The translations under genes and the position numbers were made by a program. Below, in pieces: positions 9,246 through 18,157 of a stretch of DNA of 64,000 bases. Source of the stretch: an uncultured Mesorhizobium sp. (lineage in GTDB: Bacteria > Pseudomonadota > Alphaproteobacteria > Rhizobiales > Rhizobiaceae). The DNA lies in assembly GCA_937958475.1 (NCBI GenBank), contig CALFXR010000066.1, forward strand, positions 1 through 64,000, written 5' to 3'. The notes below the pieces were generated by a model. It was not told the DNA's origin. It worked only from the letters and a program-made list of their open reading frames with translations, and ran no database searches. Within the stretch, counting starts at the first letter, position 1, and each line of letters opens with the position of its first letter.

Positions 9246-9836
9246 TCAGTTCCCGACCGCGATCCACAGACCGCCCAGCGCCGTCAGGGCGCCCGCCGCG
9301 CGGGTGAGCCTGCGGCCGAGCTGACCGCCGGCGAGCCGGCTCATGCCCAGGCCGATGCCGACGCCCGCGGCGTGCAGGATCGCCGTGGCGACGGCGAAGC
9401 CCGCGCAGAAGGACAGCGCGCCGGCATCGCCCAGTTCGCCGCCATGCGCATAGCCGTGGAAGAAGGCGAAGAAGCCGACCATCGCCATGCCGACCGCAGT
9501 GGGCACCTGCAGGGCGACCAGCGTCAGCAGGCCGATGACGACGACCGAGGCGGCGATGACCGGTTCGACGAAGGGAAGCCCGAGCCCGGCCAGTGCCACT
9601 GCGAAGCCGAGCATCATCGTGCCGACGAAGGCGGTCGGCACGAGCCAGGCCGCGCGGCCGCCGAGCAGCGCTGCCCACAGGCCGACGGCGACCATCGCCA
9701 GTATGTGGTCGAGGCCGGAGAACGGATGCGAGAAGCCGGCCGCGAACGAGCCGTGCTCGACCGGATCGAGGTGGGCGAAGGCGGGGGCGCTCGCCGCGAC
9801 CAGCGCCAGGGCGGTGAACGACAGTCTCTTCAGCAT
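9246..9836 (-). CDS. ureJ: HupE/UreJ family nickel permease-like membrane protein
   Basis: A 196-residue polytopic protein with a signal-like N-terminus (to about residue 21, APAFAH) and about six membrane helices. The HupE/UreJ hallmark HPFSGLDH is at 37-44, with further histidines in FFHGYAHG. Members are associated with hydrogenase or urease clusters and some transport nickel; here the urease context supports a nickel supply role. The ATG at 9836 gives the signal sequence; the longer open frame upstream is a shadow of the DUF1272 gene. Confidence 0.88.
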   Translation of the reverse strand: MLKRLSFTALALVAASAPAFAHLDPVEHGSFAAGFSHPFSGLDHILAMVAVGLWAALLGGRAAWLVPTAFVGTMMLGFAVALAGLGLPFVEPVIAASVVVIGLLTLVALQVPTAVGMAMVGFFAFFHGYAHGGELGDAGALSFCAGFAVATAILHAAGVGIGLGMSRLAGGQLGRRLTRAAGALTALGGLWIAVGN

Positions 9837-9864
9837 TTCATCTCCATCCTTGTCCTTCCAGGAT

Positions 9865-10119
9865 TCAAGCGGCCTCGTTCGGGCGGCAGCCTTCGGCCTT
9901 GAGTACGCGGCGAGCCGACGCCGGGAATCGTGCGAGTTTGCCGGCGGGGCGCACCGGGCGCCTGACCAGTTCGCCGCCGCAATTGGGGCAGGCGCCGCCG
10001 AGCACGCTCTCGGCACAGGCACTGCAGAAGGTGCATTCGAAACTGCAGATCCGCGCCTCGGCACTCTCTGGCGGCAGGTCGCGGTCGCAGCATTCGCAGT
10101 TGGGCCTGAGTTCCAGCAT
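9865..10119 (-). CDS. DUF1272 small cysteine-rich protein
   Basis: An 84-residue protein starting MLELRPNCECCDRDLP. Cysteines occur as CECC, CSFECTFCSAC and CPNCGGE, a spacing typical of the DUF1272 family and consistent with binding one or two zinc ions. A basic C-terminal tail follows. It lies between ureA and hupE/ureJ in the same direction, 10 bases downstream of ureA. Function is not known; a metal-related role in the urease transcript is only suggested by position. Confidence 0.8.
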   Translation of the reverse strand: MLELRPNCECCDRDLPPESAEARICSFECTFCSACAESVLGGACPNCGGELVRRPVRPAGKLARFPASARRVLKAEGCRPNEAA

Positions 10120-10129
10120 GGATCGGCTC

Positions 10130-10432
10130 CTAGCGGATCGGTTCGTGGACGGTGACGAGCTTGGTGCCGTCCGGGAAGGTCGCCTCGACCTGGACGTCGT
10201 GGATCATCTCGGCGATGCCCTCCATGACCTGGTCGCGCGTGATCATATGGGCGCCGGCTTCCATCAGATCCGCCACGGAGCGCCCGTCGCGCGCGCCCTC
10301 GACGACGAAATCGGTGATCAGCGCGATCGCCTCGGGGTGATTTAGCCTGACCCCGCGCTCGAGGCGGCGGCGCGCGACGATCGCGGCCATGGCCACCAGC
10401 AGCTTGTCCTTTTCCCGGGGCGTCAGGTTCAT
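10130..10432 (-). CDS. ureA: Urease subunit gamma
   Basis: A 100-residue gamma subunit with the standard start MNLTPREKDKLLVAMAA and the conserved HPEAIALITDFVVEGARDG segment (about 32-50). It assembles with UreB and UreC into the urease trimer of trimers. The start was set at the ATG at 10432, because the upstream open frame overlaps ureD in another frame. It is 16 bases downstream of ureD, in the same transcript. Confidence 0.97.
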   Translation of the reverse strand: MNLTPREKDKLLVAMAAIVARRRLERGVRLNHPEAIALITDFVVEGARDGRSVADLMEAGAHMITRDQVMEGIAEMIHDVQVEATFPDGTKLVTVHEPIR

Positions 10433-10448
10433 GTGTCCTCGTCCAGTC

Positions 10449-11282
10449 TCACAGCGACCATGTTTTAGGCAGGCCTGCCTTTCCATTGAGCAGGTCCAGC
10501 AGCGGGACCAGCCGCCTGCGCAGACAATAGCCGTCCTCCGCGACCAGTCGAGCAAGAAGCTTGCCACTTCCGCCGACGCTCCAGACGCTGGCGCCGCCGG
10601 CGTCGCCGAGGATGGCGCGCACGGCGTCGAGATGGCGTCCGGGATCGTCGTCGACCAGCAGCACGGTCGCCATCGCCGTCGCCCCGCCGGTCGCGGCCGA
10701 CCGCGCCAGCGTCGCGGCGATGTCGGGACCGACGGCGAATTCCTCGGCGTGGACCAGGCGGCCGTCGCGGCGCACCCGCCAGCGGTCGCGGAACATGCCG
10801 CGGTCGACGCTCTCGCCCATGGCAAGGCGGCCGAACACGGTCGCCTCGGCCATCAGCAGCCGGGCGCCGGGCGCGAGGTCCACCTCGAAGCGCCGCGCCA
10901 GCGCCGCCTCCCGGTAGATGATCGTCTCCTGCGGCAGCCAGGCGAGGCAGGCGTCGCGGCCGACGCCCAGGCTGCACGAGACCTCGGCGCGGCCGCCGGC
11001 CGAGCGATAGACCTTCTCGCAGGCCTGCGTCGTCACCGTCGCCGCGGCGCCGTCGTCGACCTCCACCTGCCACGCCAGCCGGTCGCCGCCGGTCAGGCCG
11101 CCGGCCGTGTTGATGAGCACGGCTTCGAACGGATCGGCGTCGACGGCGGGCATCCGGATCTTGGCCGCACCCTCCTGGTAGAGCCGCGCCAGGCGCGAAC
11201 GCCCGGCCGAGCGGCGGACGGCGAGGCGGCCGACGGCCGCGACGCGCTGCATTTCCGCCGTCGGCTCGGTTTCGGGCGTCAT
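10449..11282 (-). CDS. ureD: Urease accessory protein UreD
   Basis: UreD (UreH) is the scaffold that binds apo-urease and recruits UreF/UreG during nickel insertion. The product contains the family segments AVLINTAGGLTGGDRL and QACEKVYRSAGG, and ATVFGRLAMGE. Two starts are possible: ATG at 11294 (281 residues) and ATG at 11282 (277 residues). The second is preferred because a GGAG at 11292-11289 stands six bases upstream of it, whereas the first has no ribosome-binding site. It is the first gene of the minus-strand urease series and diverges from the NodF-like gene. Confidence 0.92.
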   Translation of the reverse strand: MTPETEPTAEMQRVAAVGRLAVRRSAGRSRLARLYQEGAAKIRMPAVDADPFEAVLINTAGGLTGGDRLAWQVEVDDGAAATVTTQACEKVYRSAGGRAEVSCSLGVGRDACLAWLPQETIIYREAALARRFEVDLAPGARLLMAEATVFGRLAMGESVDRGMFRDRWRVRRDGRLVHAEEFAVGPDIAATLARSAATGGATAMATVLLVDDDPGRHLDAVRAILGDAGGASVWSVGGSGKLLARLVAEDGYCLRRRLVPLLDLLNGKAGLPKTWSL

Positions 11283-11478
11283 AGCTGGCTCCATGGGTTA
11301 TCCACGTTAGTTCCATCCGGCCGATTGTCGAGTTATCGCTTGTTGCCTTGGGGCGATTTGGTTTCTATAGGGATTGATCGTCTTTCCGGGCACCGGACCG
11401 GAACCCGCGGCGCGATGTCTCGGGCCGCGATCCTGGGTGGGGTGTACGACCGGTGGCGGTAGAACTGGGGACCGAGTC
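11283..11478. promoter_or_regulatory. Divergent promoter region between ureD and the NodF-like acyl carrier gene
   Basis: This 196-bp gene-free stretch must hold the promoters of both ureD (leftward) and the acyl carrier protein gene (rightward). Its left half (about 11300-11380) is visibly richer in A and T than its surroundings. No convincing sigma-54, NtrC or NikR/Fur-type palindrome could be picked out by eye, so the controlling factor is unknown. Confidence 0.45.
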
Positions 11479-11733
11479 ATGGCCGATCAGCTTGCGGCGG
11501 ACATCATCGAGAAGATCAAGACCCATTCGGAACCCGGCGGAAACGAGATCACGCTGGAGACCGAGCTCTCTGCCCTCGGTATCCACTCGCTCGAACTGAC
11601 GGAGATCGTGTTCGACCTCGAGGAGGCCTACGGCATCGAGATCGAGATGAACACGGTCGAGGCCTGGAACAACCTGAAGAACGTCGGCGACATCGTCAAA
11701 GCCGTCCGCGGCCTGATCGAAGCCAAGGGCTGA
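11479..11733 (+). CDS. NodF-like acyl carrier protein
   Basis: An 84-residue acyl carrier protein beginning MADQLAADIIEKI. The phosphopantetheine attachment serine is Ser37 in LGIHSLELTE, where the usual DSL is replaced by HSL. The ATG at 11479 gives normal carrier length; the longer frame lacks homology. The stop is one base from the ketosynthase start, so the two are made together. Known relatives include NodF of Nod-factor synthesis and other dedicated carriers for unusual acyl chains. Here there are no nod genes nearby, so a specialised fatty acyl product is more likely than Nod factor. Confidence 0.85.
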   Translation: MADQLAADIIEKIKTHSEPGGNEITLETELSALGIHSLELTEIVFDLEEAYGIEIEMNTVEAWNNLKNVGDIVKAVRGLIEAKG

Positions 11734-11734
11734 C

Positions 11735-12943
11735 ATGGCGCGCCAGCGGATCGTCATCACGGGCATCGGCGGCCTGTGTTCCCTCGGCACGAACGCGCCT
11801 GACATCTGGGCCTCGATGCGCGACGGCCGCGTCGGGATCGGCGCGATCAGCAACGAACATCTCCACGAGATGGACGGGCGGCTCGGCGCGGAGATCAAGG
11901 CGCTCCCCGAGCACGGCCTGGACCGGCGCCGGCTGATCACCATGGATCGGTTCAGCCTGCTCGCGGTGATCGCGGCGACCGAGGCGCTCGGGCGATCCGG
12001 CCTCGCCGTCGCCGACATGGACCGCTCGCGCATCGGCGCGATCGTCGGCACCGGCATCTTCGGCACGGAGACGATCGAGGAGAACTTCCGCACCCTCCTG
12101 CTCGACAAGAAACGGCCGAACGTCTTCTCCGTCCCCAAGATCATGCCGGGCGCGCCTGCCGGGCAGGTCAGCATGCAGCACGGCCTGCGCGGCCCCGTGT
12201 TCGGCGTCACCTCGGCCTGCGCATCTGCCAACCACGCCCTATCGGCAGCCGCCGACCAGATCCGCCTCGGCCGCGCCGACGTGATGCTCGCCGGCGGCAC
12301 CGACGCCGCGCTCACCTTCGCCATCCTCAAGGCATGGGACATGCTGCGCGCGGTGGCCCGCGACGCCTGCCGGCCCTTCTCCGCCGACCGCGACGGCCTG
12401 GTGATCGGCGAGGGCGCGGGCATGGCGGTGCTCGAGACCTACGAACACGCCGTGGCGCGCGGCGCTCCGATCCTCGTCGAACTCGCCGGGACCGGCCTTT
12501 CGGGCGACGCCACGGACATCGTCGCGCCGACCGTCGAGGGGCCGACCGCGGCGATGGTCGCGGCACTCGCCGACGCCGGACTGGCGCCGGAGGACGTCGA
12601 CTACATCAACGCCCACGGCACCGGCACCAAGGCCAACGACGAGATCGAGACCCAGGCGATCCGCCGCGCCTTCGGCAAGCATGCCGACGCGCTGTCGGTG
12701 TCGTCGACCAAGTCCATGCACGGCCACTGCATGGGCGCGTCGGGCGCGATCGAACTGATCGCCTGCGTCAACGCCATCCGCGAGGGCATCGTCCCGCCGA
12801 CGGCCGGCTACCGCGAGAAGGATCCGGCCTGCGACCTCGACGTGACGCCGAACGTGGCCAAGGCGCGCACTGTGCGCGCCGCGATCAGCAACAGCTTCGC
12901 CTTCGGCGGCACCAACGCCGTGGTCGCCCTGAAGGCTGTGTAG
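11735..12943 (+). CDS. NodE/FabF-like beta-ketoacyl-ACP synthase
   Basis: A 402-residue condensing enzyme of the KAS II class, extending acyl-ACP by decarboxylative condensation with malonyl-ACP. The catalytic triad is complete: Cys162 in TSACAS, His294 in NAHGTGTKAND and His331 in STKSMHGHCMGASG. It is paired with the NodF-like carrier directly upstream, the arrangement of nodFE. No acyltransferase, reductase or dehydratase gene lies next to it, so it must borrow those from the general fatty acid pathway. Confidence 0.9.
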   Translation: MARQRIVITGIGGLCSLGTNAPDIWASMRDGRVGIGAISNEHLHEMDGRLGAEIKALPEHGLDRRRLITMDRFSLLAVIAATEALGRSGLAVADMDRSRIGAIVGTGIFGTETIEENFRTLLLDKKRPNVFSVPKIMPGAPAGQVSMQHGLRGPVFGVTSACASANHALSAAADQIRLGRADVMLAGGTDAALTFAILKAWDMLRAVARDACRPFSADRDGLVIGEGAGMAVLETYEHAVARGAPILVELAGTGLSGDATDIVAPTVEGPTAAMVAALADAGLAPEDVDYINAHGTGTKANDEIETQAIRRAFGKHADALSVSSTKSMHGHCMGASGAIELIACVNAIREGIVPPTAGYREKDPACDLDVTPNVAKARTVRAAISNSFAFGGTNAVVALKAV

Positions 12944-13147
12944 GGCTCATTCGCTCCCAGGCTTCCCCCGGGCTTTTGCGCGCGCGCGGTTACATCGGCG
13001 CCTACGGCAGCAGCCTGCCCGCGCCCTCGCGGCGATGTGACGCGCGGCACGTTGATCCGCCGGCGCGAAGGGCTTAAGTCGGGGCGTCCCTTCCTCACGC
13101 CCTTCCTCCGCCCGCGCGGCTCCACCATCACACAGCCGAGGACAACC

Positions 13148-13852
13148 GTGGCAGACCTGTCCGCCTTCCCGATCACGACGCGCTGGCCGGCGACCCGGCC
13201 CGACGTGCTGCAGCTCTATTCCTGGCCGACGCCCAACGGCGTGAAGGTGTCGATCGCGCTGGAGGAGACCGGCCTCGCCTACGAGGCGCATGCCGTCAAC
13301 ATCATGAACAACGAGAGCTGGACGCCGGAATTCCTGTCGCTCAACCCGAACGGCAAGATCCCCGCGATCCTCGACCCGAATGGGCCGGGCGGCCGGCCCC
13401 TGGCGCTGTGGGAATCGGGCGCGATCCTCGTCTATCTCGCCGACAAGACCGGCAAGCTCGCGCCCGCCGATCCGGCACGCCGCTACGAGACCATGCAGTG
13501 GGTGTTCTTCCAGATGGCCTCGCTCGGCCCGATGTTCGGGCAGGTCGGCTTCTTCCACAAGTTCGCCGGCCGCGACTACGAGGACAAGCGTCCGCGCGAC
13601 CGCTACGTCGCCGAGACGAAGCGGCTGCTCGGCGTGCTCGATCGCCGGCTCGACGGCCGCACCTGGATCATGGACGACGACTACACGATCGCCGATATCT
13701 CCATGCTCGGCTGGGTGCGCAACCTGATCGGCTTCTACGAGGCGGGCGATCTCGTCGGCTTCGCCGATTTCGCCAACGTCGCCGCCTGGCTGGAGCGCGG
13801 CCTGGCGCGGCCCGCCGTGCAGAAGGGGCTCGGCATCCCGGCGCGGAGCTGA
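13148..13852 (+). CDS. Glutathione S-transferase, nu-class (YfcG/YghU-like)
   Basis: A 234-residue GST starting with GTG at 13148, five bases after GAGGA. The N-terminal domain contains LQLYSWPTPNGVKVSIALEE and the segment LSLNPNGKIPAILDP, typical of bacterial Ure2p/YfcG-like disulfide-bond oxidoreductases that bind two glutathiones. The C-terminal domain has the usual YTIADISMLGWV stretch. An in-frame ATG upstream would add non-homologous residues and was not used. It stands alone between the ketosynthase and aminotransferase genes. Confidence 0.85.
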   Translation: MADLSAFPITTRWPATRPDVLQLYSWPTPNGVKVSIALEETGLAYEAHAVNIMNNESWTPEFLSLNPNGKIPAILDPNGPGGRPLALWESGAILVYLADKTGKLAPADPARRYETMQWVFFQMASLGPMFGQVGFFHKFAGRDYEDKRPRDRYVAETKRLLGVLDRRLDGRTWIMDDDYTIADISMLGWVRNLIGFYEAGDLVGFADFANVAAWLERGLARPAVQKGLGIPARS

Positions 13853-13958
13853 ACCGCGTCGACGCTCCGCTCCGGCGCGGCCGGAAACGGCGCGTCCGGC
13901 AGTTGTCGCCCGGCGCGGCAATTGATATGGCTGCGGCGGATTTTCCGAGGGCCCCTCC

Positions 13959-15158
13959 ATGTTCGAGCACGTCGAAGCCTATCCCGGCGACCCCATCTTC
14001 GCGATCGTCGACGCCTTCAACAAGGACACGCGGCCGGGCAAGGTCAACGTCAGCATCGGCCTCTACTACGACGGCGAGGGCCGCATCCCCGTGCTTTCGT
14101 CGGTGCGCAAGGCCGAGGCGCGGCGGGCGCAGAACACCGAGCCGCGCAGCTACCAGCCGATCGAAGGCGCCGCCAACTATCGCCAGGCCGTGCAGGAACT
14201 CGTCTTCGGCGCCGGTCACGAGGCGGTCCGGTCGAAGCGCATCGCCACGATCCAGACCATCGGCGGCTCCGGCGCGCTGAAGGTCGGCGGCGACTTTCTC
14301 AAGCGCTACTTCCCCGACAGCGAGGTCTTCGTCAGCGACCCGACCTGGGACAACCACCGCTCGCTGTTCCAGTTCGCCGGATTCCGCATCAACGACTATC
14401 CCTACTACGACGCGGCGACGGGCGGCGTGCGCTTCGACGCGATGCTCGCCGCACTGAAGGCGATGCCGGCGAAGAGCATCGTGCTCCTGCACCCGTGCTG
14501 CCACAACCCGACCGGCGTCGACCTGACGCGCGAAGAGTGGGCCGAGATCATCCAGGTCGTCGCGGCGCGCGGGCTGATCCCGTTCATGGACATGGCCTAC
14601 CAGGGCTTCGGCGACGGCATCGAGGAGGACGCGCACGCGGTGCGCGCCATGGCCGCCGCAGGCGTTTCCTACTTCGTCTCCAACTCGTTCTCCAAGAACC
14701 TGTCCTGGTACGGCGAGCGCTGCGGCGGGCTGTCGGTGGTCTGCGCCAGCGCTGCCGAGGCCGACCGCGTGCTCGGCCAGCTGAAGTTCACCATCCGCGC
14801 CAACTATTCGAGTCCGCCGACCTACGGCGGCCAGATCGCGGCGATGGTGATGACCGATCCGGCGCTGCGCCAGGAATGGGAGAACGAGGTCGCGGAGATG
14901 CGCGTGCGCATCAAGGCCATGCGCCGGCGTCTCTACGACGTTCTGACGGCACGCGTCCAGGATCGCGACTTCGGTTACCTGCTCAGCCAGCGCGGCATGT
15001 TCAGCTACACCGGCCTGACGGCGGCGCAGGTCGACCGCCTGCGCGAGGAATTCGCCGTCTACCTCGTGCGCTCGGGCCGCATGTGCGTGGCCGGCGTCAA
15101 CGAACACAACGTCGCCGCGGTCGCCGAGGCCATGGCCGCGGTGATGTCGCGCGGCTGA
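13959..15158 (+). CDS. Aromatic amino acid / aspartate aminotransferase (TyrB/AspC type)
   Basis: A 399-residue fold-type I PLP enzyme transferring amino groups between aromatic amino acids or aspartate and 2-oxoglutarate. The PLP lysine is Lys246 in SNSFSKNLSWYGER; Asn183 in HNPTG and Asp211 in FMDMAYQGF match the cofactor-binding residues, and the early segment VNVSIGLYYDGEG (29-41) is typical of the Ia subgroup. Aromatic preference is more likely from the TyrB-like sequence, but the split between tyrB and aspC cannot be made by eye. It appears monocistronic. Confidence 0.9.
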   Translation: MFEHVEAYPGDPIFAIVDAFNKDTRPGKVNVSIGLYYDGEGRIPVLSSVRKAEARRAQNTEPRSYQPIEGAANYRQAVQELVFGAGHEAVRSKRIATIQTIGGSGALKVGGDFLKRYFPDSEVFVSDPTWDNHRSLFQFAGFRINDYPYYDAATGGVRFDAMLAALKAMPAKSIVLLHPCCHNPTGVDLTREEWAEIIQVVAARGLIPFMDMAYQGFGDGIEEDAHAVRAMAAAGVSYFVSNSFSKNLSWYGERCGGLSVVCASAAEADRVLGQLKFTIRANYSSPPTYGGQIAAMVMTDPALRQEWENEVAEMRVRIKAMRRRLYDVLTARVQDRDFGYLLSQRGMFSYTGLTAAQVDRLREEFAVYLVRSGRMCVAGVNEHNVAAVAEAMAAVMSRG

Positions 15159-15230
15159 ACCCGGCGCGACTGCCTTCGAGACTGTCTTAGGGAGAAGGAC
15201 CGGCGGGCGCATGCCCGCCGCGCGCGACCG

Positions 15231-15848
15231 CTACTGGACGGAGCCGACCAGCGTCGTCTGGTCTTCGCGGATCGAGACCCAGCGGCCGGTGTGCTCGCTC
15301 GACTGGCGCTTCAGATAGCGATAGCCGGTGTCGCCCCACAGCTTCACCTTGTCGGTGAGATTGTCGAGGACGAAGTCGCCCTTGTTGGTGCGTACCGTGA
15401 GAACGGCGTGGCCCTCGCCGTCGGACTTGCGGACGACTGTGATCAGCAGGTCCGAAAGCGAGATCCCCTGTGCGGCCAGCAGCCGCCGCTTCTCGAGGAC
15501 GTAGTCCTCGCAGTCGCCGACACCGTTCGGATAGGCCCAGACCTCGTCCTTGCCGTAGATGTCGATGTCGTTCATCGGCTTGATGGACTTGTTGACCGTC
15601 CGGTTGATCCGGGTGACCTGCGCCCACGTGCCGCCGGTGATCTGCAGCGGGCCGACGTCGGGCGTGCGGATGCTGCATTCGGCCGGATTGGCCTTGCAGA
15701 ACTCGTAGTGGCCGATGGGCTGGGAGGTTAGGCCGCCGGTCGTCATCGGTTCCGCCGCGCCGGCGGCGAAGGAAGTCGTCACAAGCGCCAGTGCCGCGAC
15801 AATCGCGGCATCCAGCATCACCGATCCCTTTGCGAGAAAGGACGACAT
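15231..15848 (-). CDS. Exported transglutaminase-like cysteine peptidase (BTLCP family)
   Basis: A 205-residue periplasmic protein of the bacterial transglutaminase-like cysteine proteinase family (DUF920/peptidase C93). It has a signal peptide ending near AAGAAEP and the catalytic triad in GVGDCEDYVL (Cys), GEGHAVLTV (His) and FVLDNLTD (Asp). Relatives such as LapG cleave surface adhesins; most rhizobial copies are uncharacterised. The ATG at 15848 was preferred to a TTG 39 bases upstream because it yields a clean signal peptide. It stands alone, facing the aminotransferase gene's 3' end. Confidence 0.85.
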   Translation of the reverse strand: MSSFLAKGSVMLDAAIVAALALVTTSFAAGAAEPMTTGGLTSQPIGHYEFCKANPAECSIRTPDVGPLQITGGTWAQVTRINRTVNKSIKPMNDIDIYGKDEVWAYPNGVGDCEDYVLEKRRLLAAQGISLSDLLITVVRKSDGEGHAVLTVRTNKGDFVLDNLTDKVKLWGDTGYRYLKRQSSEHTGRWVSIREDQTTLVGSVQ

Positions 15849-16163
15849 TCCCCAGGCCCCGTAGCCCCATGTTTCGTCTGTTAACAAAACGTTAAGGGCG
15901 GGGTGGCTGGCCTGTCAACAATGGCGGCACGGGGATCGCCGTAAAGGTTACCGTTGGGGTGTCACCGCGGCGGAATTGCAACAGCCGGTGGTAGAGAGGC
16001 AGGTTCCGGCCGGAGTTCCCGCGGTCGACGCGGTCACGCATCTCCGGCGGGCGGGCGCAGCCGCGCCGGGGTGCCGGGCGAAAGGCGAATCAGGCGCGGC
16101 CGCGCAATTATCGCAATTGCGAAGAGCCGACGGGCCGGGCGCCGGAGGAATTCGGGCCGCCGC
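15849..16163. other. 315-bp gene-free stretch upstream of the BTLCP gene
   Basis: It holds the promoter side of the BTLCP gene (an A/T-rich patch with TTAACAAAACGTTAA around 15880-15895) and the downstream flank of phaZ. A perfect 12-bp palindrome TCGCAATTGCGA lies at 16111-16122, of unknown meaning. No ORF with plausible coding character, RNA gene or terminator with a T-run was seen. Confidence 0.5.
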
Positions 16164-17453
16164 TCAGGCGGCCGGGCCCTTCGTCGTGCGCACGAGCCGC
16201 GGCTTCGCCGGCGCGCGGCGGTTGGCGTGGCCGTAGCTGGTCATGAAGTCGACGATCCGCGGCACGATCTCCGAGCGGAAGCGCGAGCCGTTGAAGACGC
16301 CGTAGTGGCCAACCTTGGGCTGCATGTAGTGGGCGCGCATCTCCGCCGGGATGTTGACGCAGAGGTCGTGCGCCGCCTGCGTCTGGCCGATGCCGGAAAT
16401 ATCGTCGTTCTCGCCTTCGACGGTGAACAGCGCGACGCTGCGGATCGCGCCGGGATCGACCGGCTCGCCGCGATGCTTCATCTCGCCCTTCGGCAGCGCG
16501 TGGCGGACGAAAACGGTCTCCACGGTCTGCAGGTAGAACTCGGCGGTGAGGTCCATCACCGCGAGGTACTCGTCGTAGAAATCGCGGTGCTTCACGGCGT
16601 TGTCGCCGTCGTTCTTCACGAGGTGAAGGAAGAAGTCCTTGTGGGCGATGATGTGGCGGTCGAGGTTCATGCTCATGAAGCCCGACAGCTGGAGGAAGCC
16701 CGGATAGACCGAGCGGCCGAAGCCCGGATCCGGCCACGGCACCTGCATGATCACGTTGTCGCGGAACCAGTCGATGCCCTTTTCCTCGGCGAGCAGGTTG
16801 ACCGCGGTCGGATTGCGGCGCGTATCGATCGGGCCGCCCATCAGCGTCATCGTCGCCGGGGCGAAGCGGTCGCCGCGCCCTTCCATGACCGCCACCGCGG
16901 CGAGGACCGGCACGGAGGGCTGGCAGACGCCCATGACGTGGGTGTCCGGCCCGAGCGAGTGCAGCATGTCGATGATGTAGTCGATGTAGTCGTCGAGGTC
17001 GAAACGGCCTTCCGCCAGCGGCACCATGCGCGCGTCGGCCCAGTCGGTGATATAGACCTCGGCATGCGGCAACATGGCCTCGACCGTCCCGCGCAGCAGC
17101 GTTGCGTAGTGACCCGACATCGGCGCCACGATCAGCAGCTTCGGATCGGCCTTGCGCTCCGGCGGCAGCGAACGCTCGAAATGGATCAGGTTGCAGAACG
17201 GCCGCGACCAGACGATCTTCTCGTCGACGTCGACGGTCTTCCAGTCGATAACGGTGGAGTCGAGGCCGAACGTCGGCTTGCCGTAACGGCGCGTCGTGCG
17301 CTCGAAGAGTTCCGCCGTGGCGGCGACCGAACGGCCCCAGGATGTGTGCGAGAACGGGTTTAGCGGGTTGGAATAGAACAGTTTCACCGCATCGGCATAG
17401 GCCCGGAAGGGCTGCATCGCCGCGTGATTTAGCTCGTAAAGCTGATAAAACAT
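16164..17453 (-). CDS. phaZ: Intracellular polyhydroxyalkanoate depolymerase
   Basis: A 429-residue cytoplasmic PHA/PHB depolymerase that mobilises storage granules to hydroxyacyl monomers or oligomers. The start MFYQLYELNHAAMQPF, LLIVAPMSGHYATLLRGTVE and the nucleophile region VMGVCQPSVPV (Cys177 in place of the usual lipase serine) are diagnostic of the Ralstonia PhaZ1-type family. A histidine near the end (VGHYGVFNGSRF) completes the expected triad. The ATG at 17453 is chosen; the longer upstream frame is non-homologous. The A/T-rich upstream stretch contains TTGTTGCGATGCAAT (17539-17553), a TGC/GCA-type motif that could be a PhaR/AniA operator, though this is unproven. Confidence 0.9.
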   Translation of the reverse strand: MFYQLYELNHAAMQPFRAYADAVKLFYSNPLNPFSHTSWGRSVAATAELFERTTRRYGKPTFGLDSTVIDWKTVDVDEKIVWSRPFCNLIHFERSLPPERKADPKLLIVAPMSGHYATLLRGTVEAMLPHAEVYITDWADARMVPLAEGRFDLDDYIDYIIDMLHSLGPDTHVMGVCQPSVPVLAAVAVMEGRGDRFAPATMTLMGGPIDTRRNPTAVNLLAEEKGIDWFRDNVIMQVPWPDPGFGRSVYPGFLQLSGFMSMNLDRHIIAHKDFFLHLVKNDGDNAVKHRDFYDEYLAVMDLTAEFYLQTVETVFVRHALPKGEMKHRGEPVDPGAIRSVALFTVEGENDDISGIGQTQAAHDLCVNIPAEMRAHYMQPKVGHYGVFNGSRFRSEIVPRIVDFMTSYGHANRRAPAKPRLVRTTKGPAA

Positions 17454-17627
17454 CCGGCGCCCCTTCGACGCCAAGGCCGACAGCGGCGGCGTCGCGCCGG
17501 TCCGGGCGATATTGTTATGCAGCAAAAGTAACACCCTTTTGTTGCGATGCAATAGCGATGTCACCGAACCGTCATATGACCTTGGGTCAAAGAGATTGAC
17601 GAACCGTTCGCGCCGGGACGGCGTAGT

Positions 17628-18086
17628 TCAGAGACGGCGAAGCATCAGGACTCGTGTTTCAACGGCGGTCCCGGGCGGAAGTTCCGCGAGAAAGCGCTCG
17701 CGCGACGCTACGGGCACCTCCGGGAGCGGCATCTCGAGGAAGCCGAGCCGGGCATAGAAGGGCGCGTTGAAGGGTATGTCGCGGAAGGTCGTCAGCGTGA
17801 CGCCGGGCAGTCCGCGCCGGCCGGCCAGCGCGGCGACGGCTTCCACCAATGCGCGGCCGATGCCGATGCGCCCGTGATCCGGATCGACGGAAAGTTCGGC
17901 GAGATGGAGATACACATCGACCGGCGCCGCCGCCGCGTAGCCGACGGGACTGTCGTCCGGGGCCGCCGCGACGAGGACGTCATGTCCGGCCCAGGTCGCG
18001 GCGAAAGCCTCCGGCGAGGCTGCCGGCATATCGGCGATCGTCGCATGGCCATGCGCCCGGAAGCGCTCGGCGGCCCGCTTCTCCAC
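17628..18086 (-). CDS. GNAT family N-acetyltransferase
   Basis: A 152-residue acetyltransferase with the GNAT acetyl-CoA site visible as GRIGIGRALVEAVAALA (about 72-88), preceded by ELSVDPDHG and followed by NAPFYARLGF (motif B). The start is GTG at 18086. The frame stays open upstream with GNAT-like N-terminal residues (IRPRIAADDA), but no ATG, GTG or TTG is available there, so either the N-terminus is short or a rare start is used. The acceptor substrate is unknown. Confidence 0.75.
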   Translation of the reverse strand: MEKRAAERFRAHGHATIADMPAASPEAFAATWAGHDVLVAAAPDDSPVGYAAAAPVDVYLHLAELSVDPDHGRIGIGRALVEAVAALAGRRGLPGVTLTTFRDIPFNAPFYARLGFLEMPLPEVPVASRERFLAELPPGTAVETRVLMLRRL

Positions 18087-18157
18087 CCCGACGAGGACCG
18101 CATCGTCCGCCGCGATACGCGGCCGGATCAGGTAGCCGTCGGGCAGGCCTCGGGGGC

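Noticed and set aside
16111..16122. Perfect palindrome TCGCAATTGCGA as an operator
   Set aside because: It lies in the downstream flank of phaZ, 263 bases from the only gene start, and occurs once; chance cannot be excluded.
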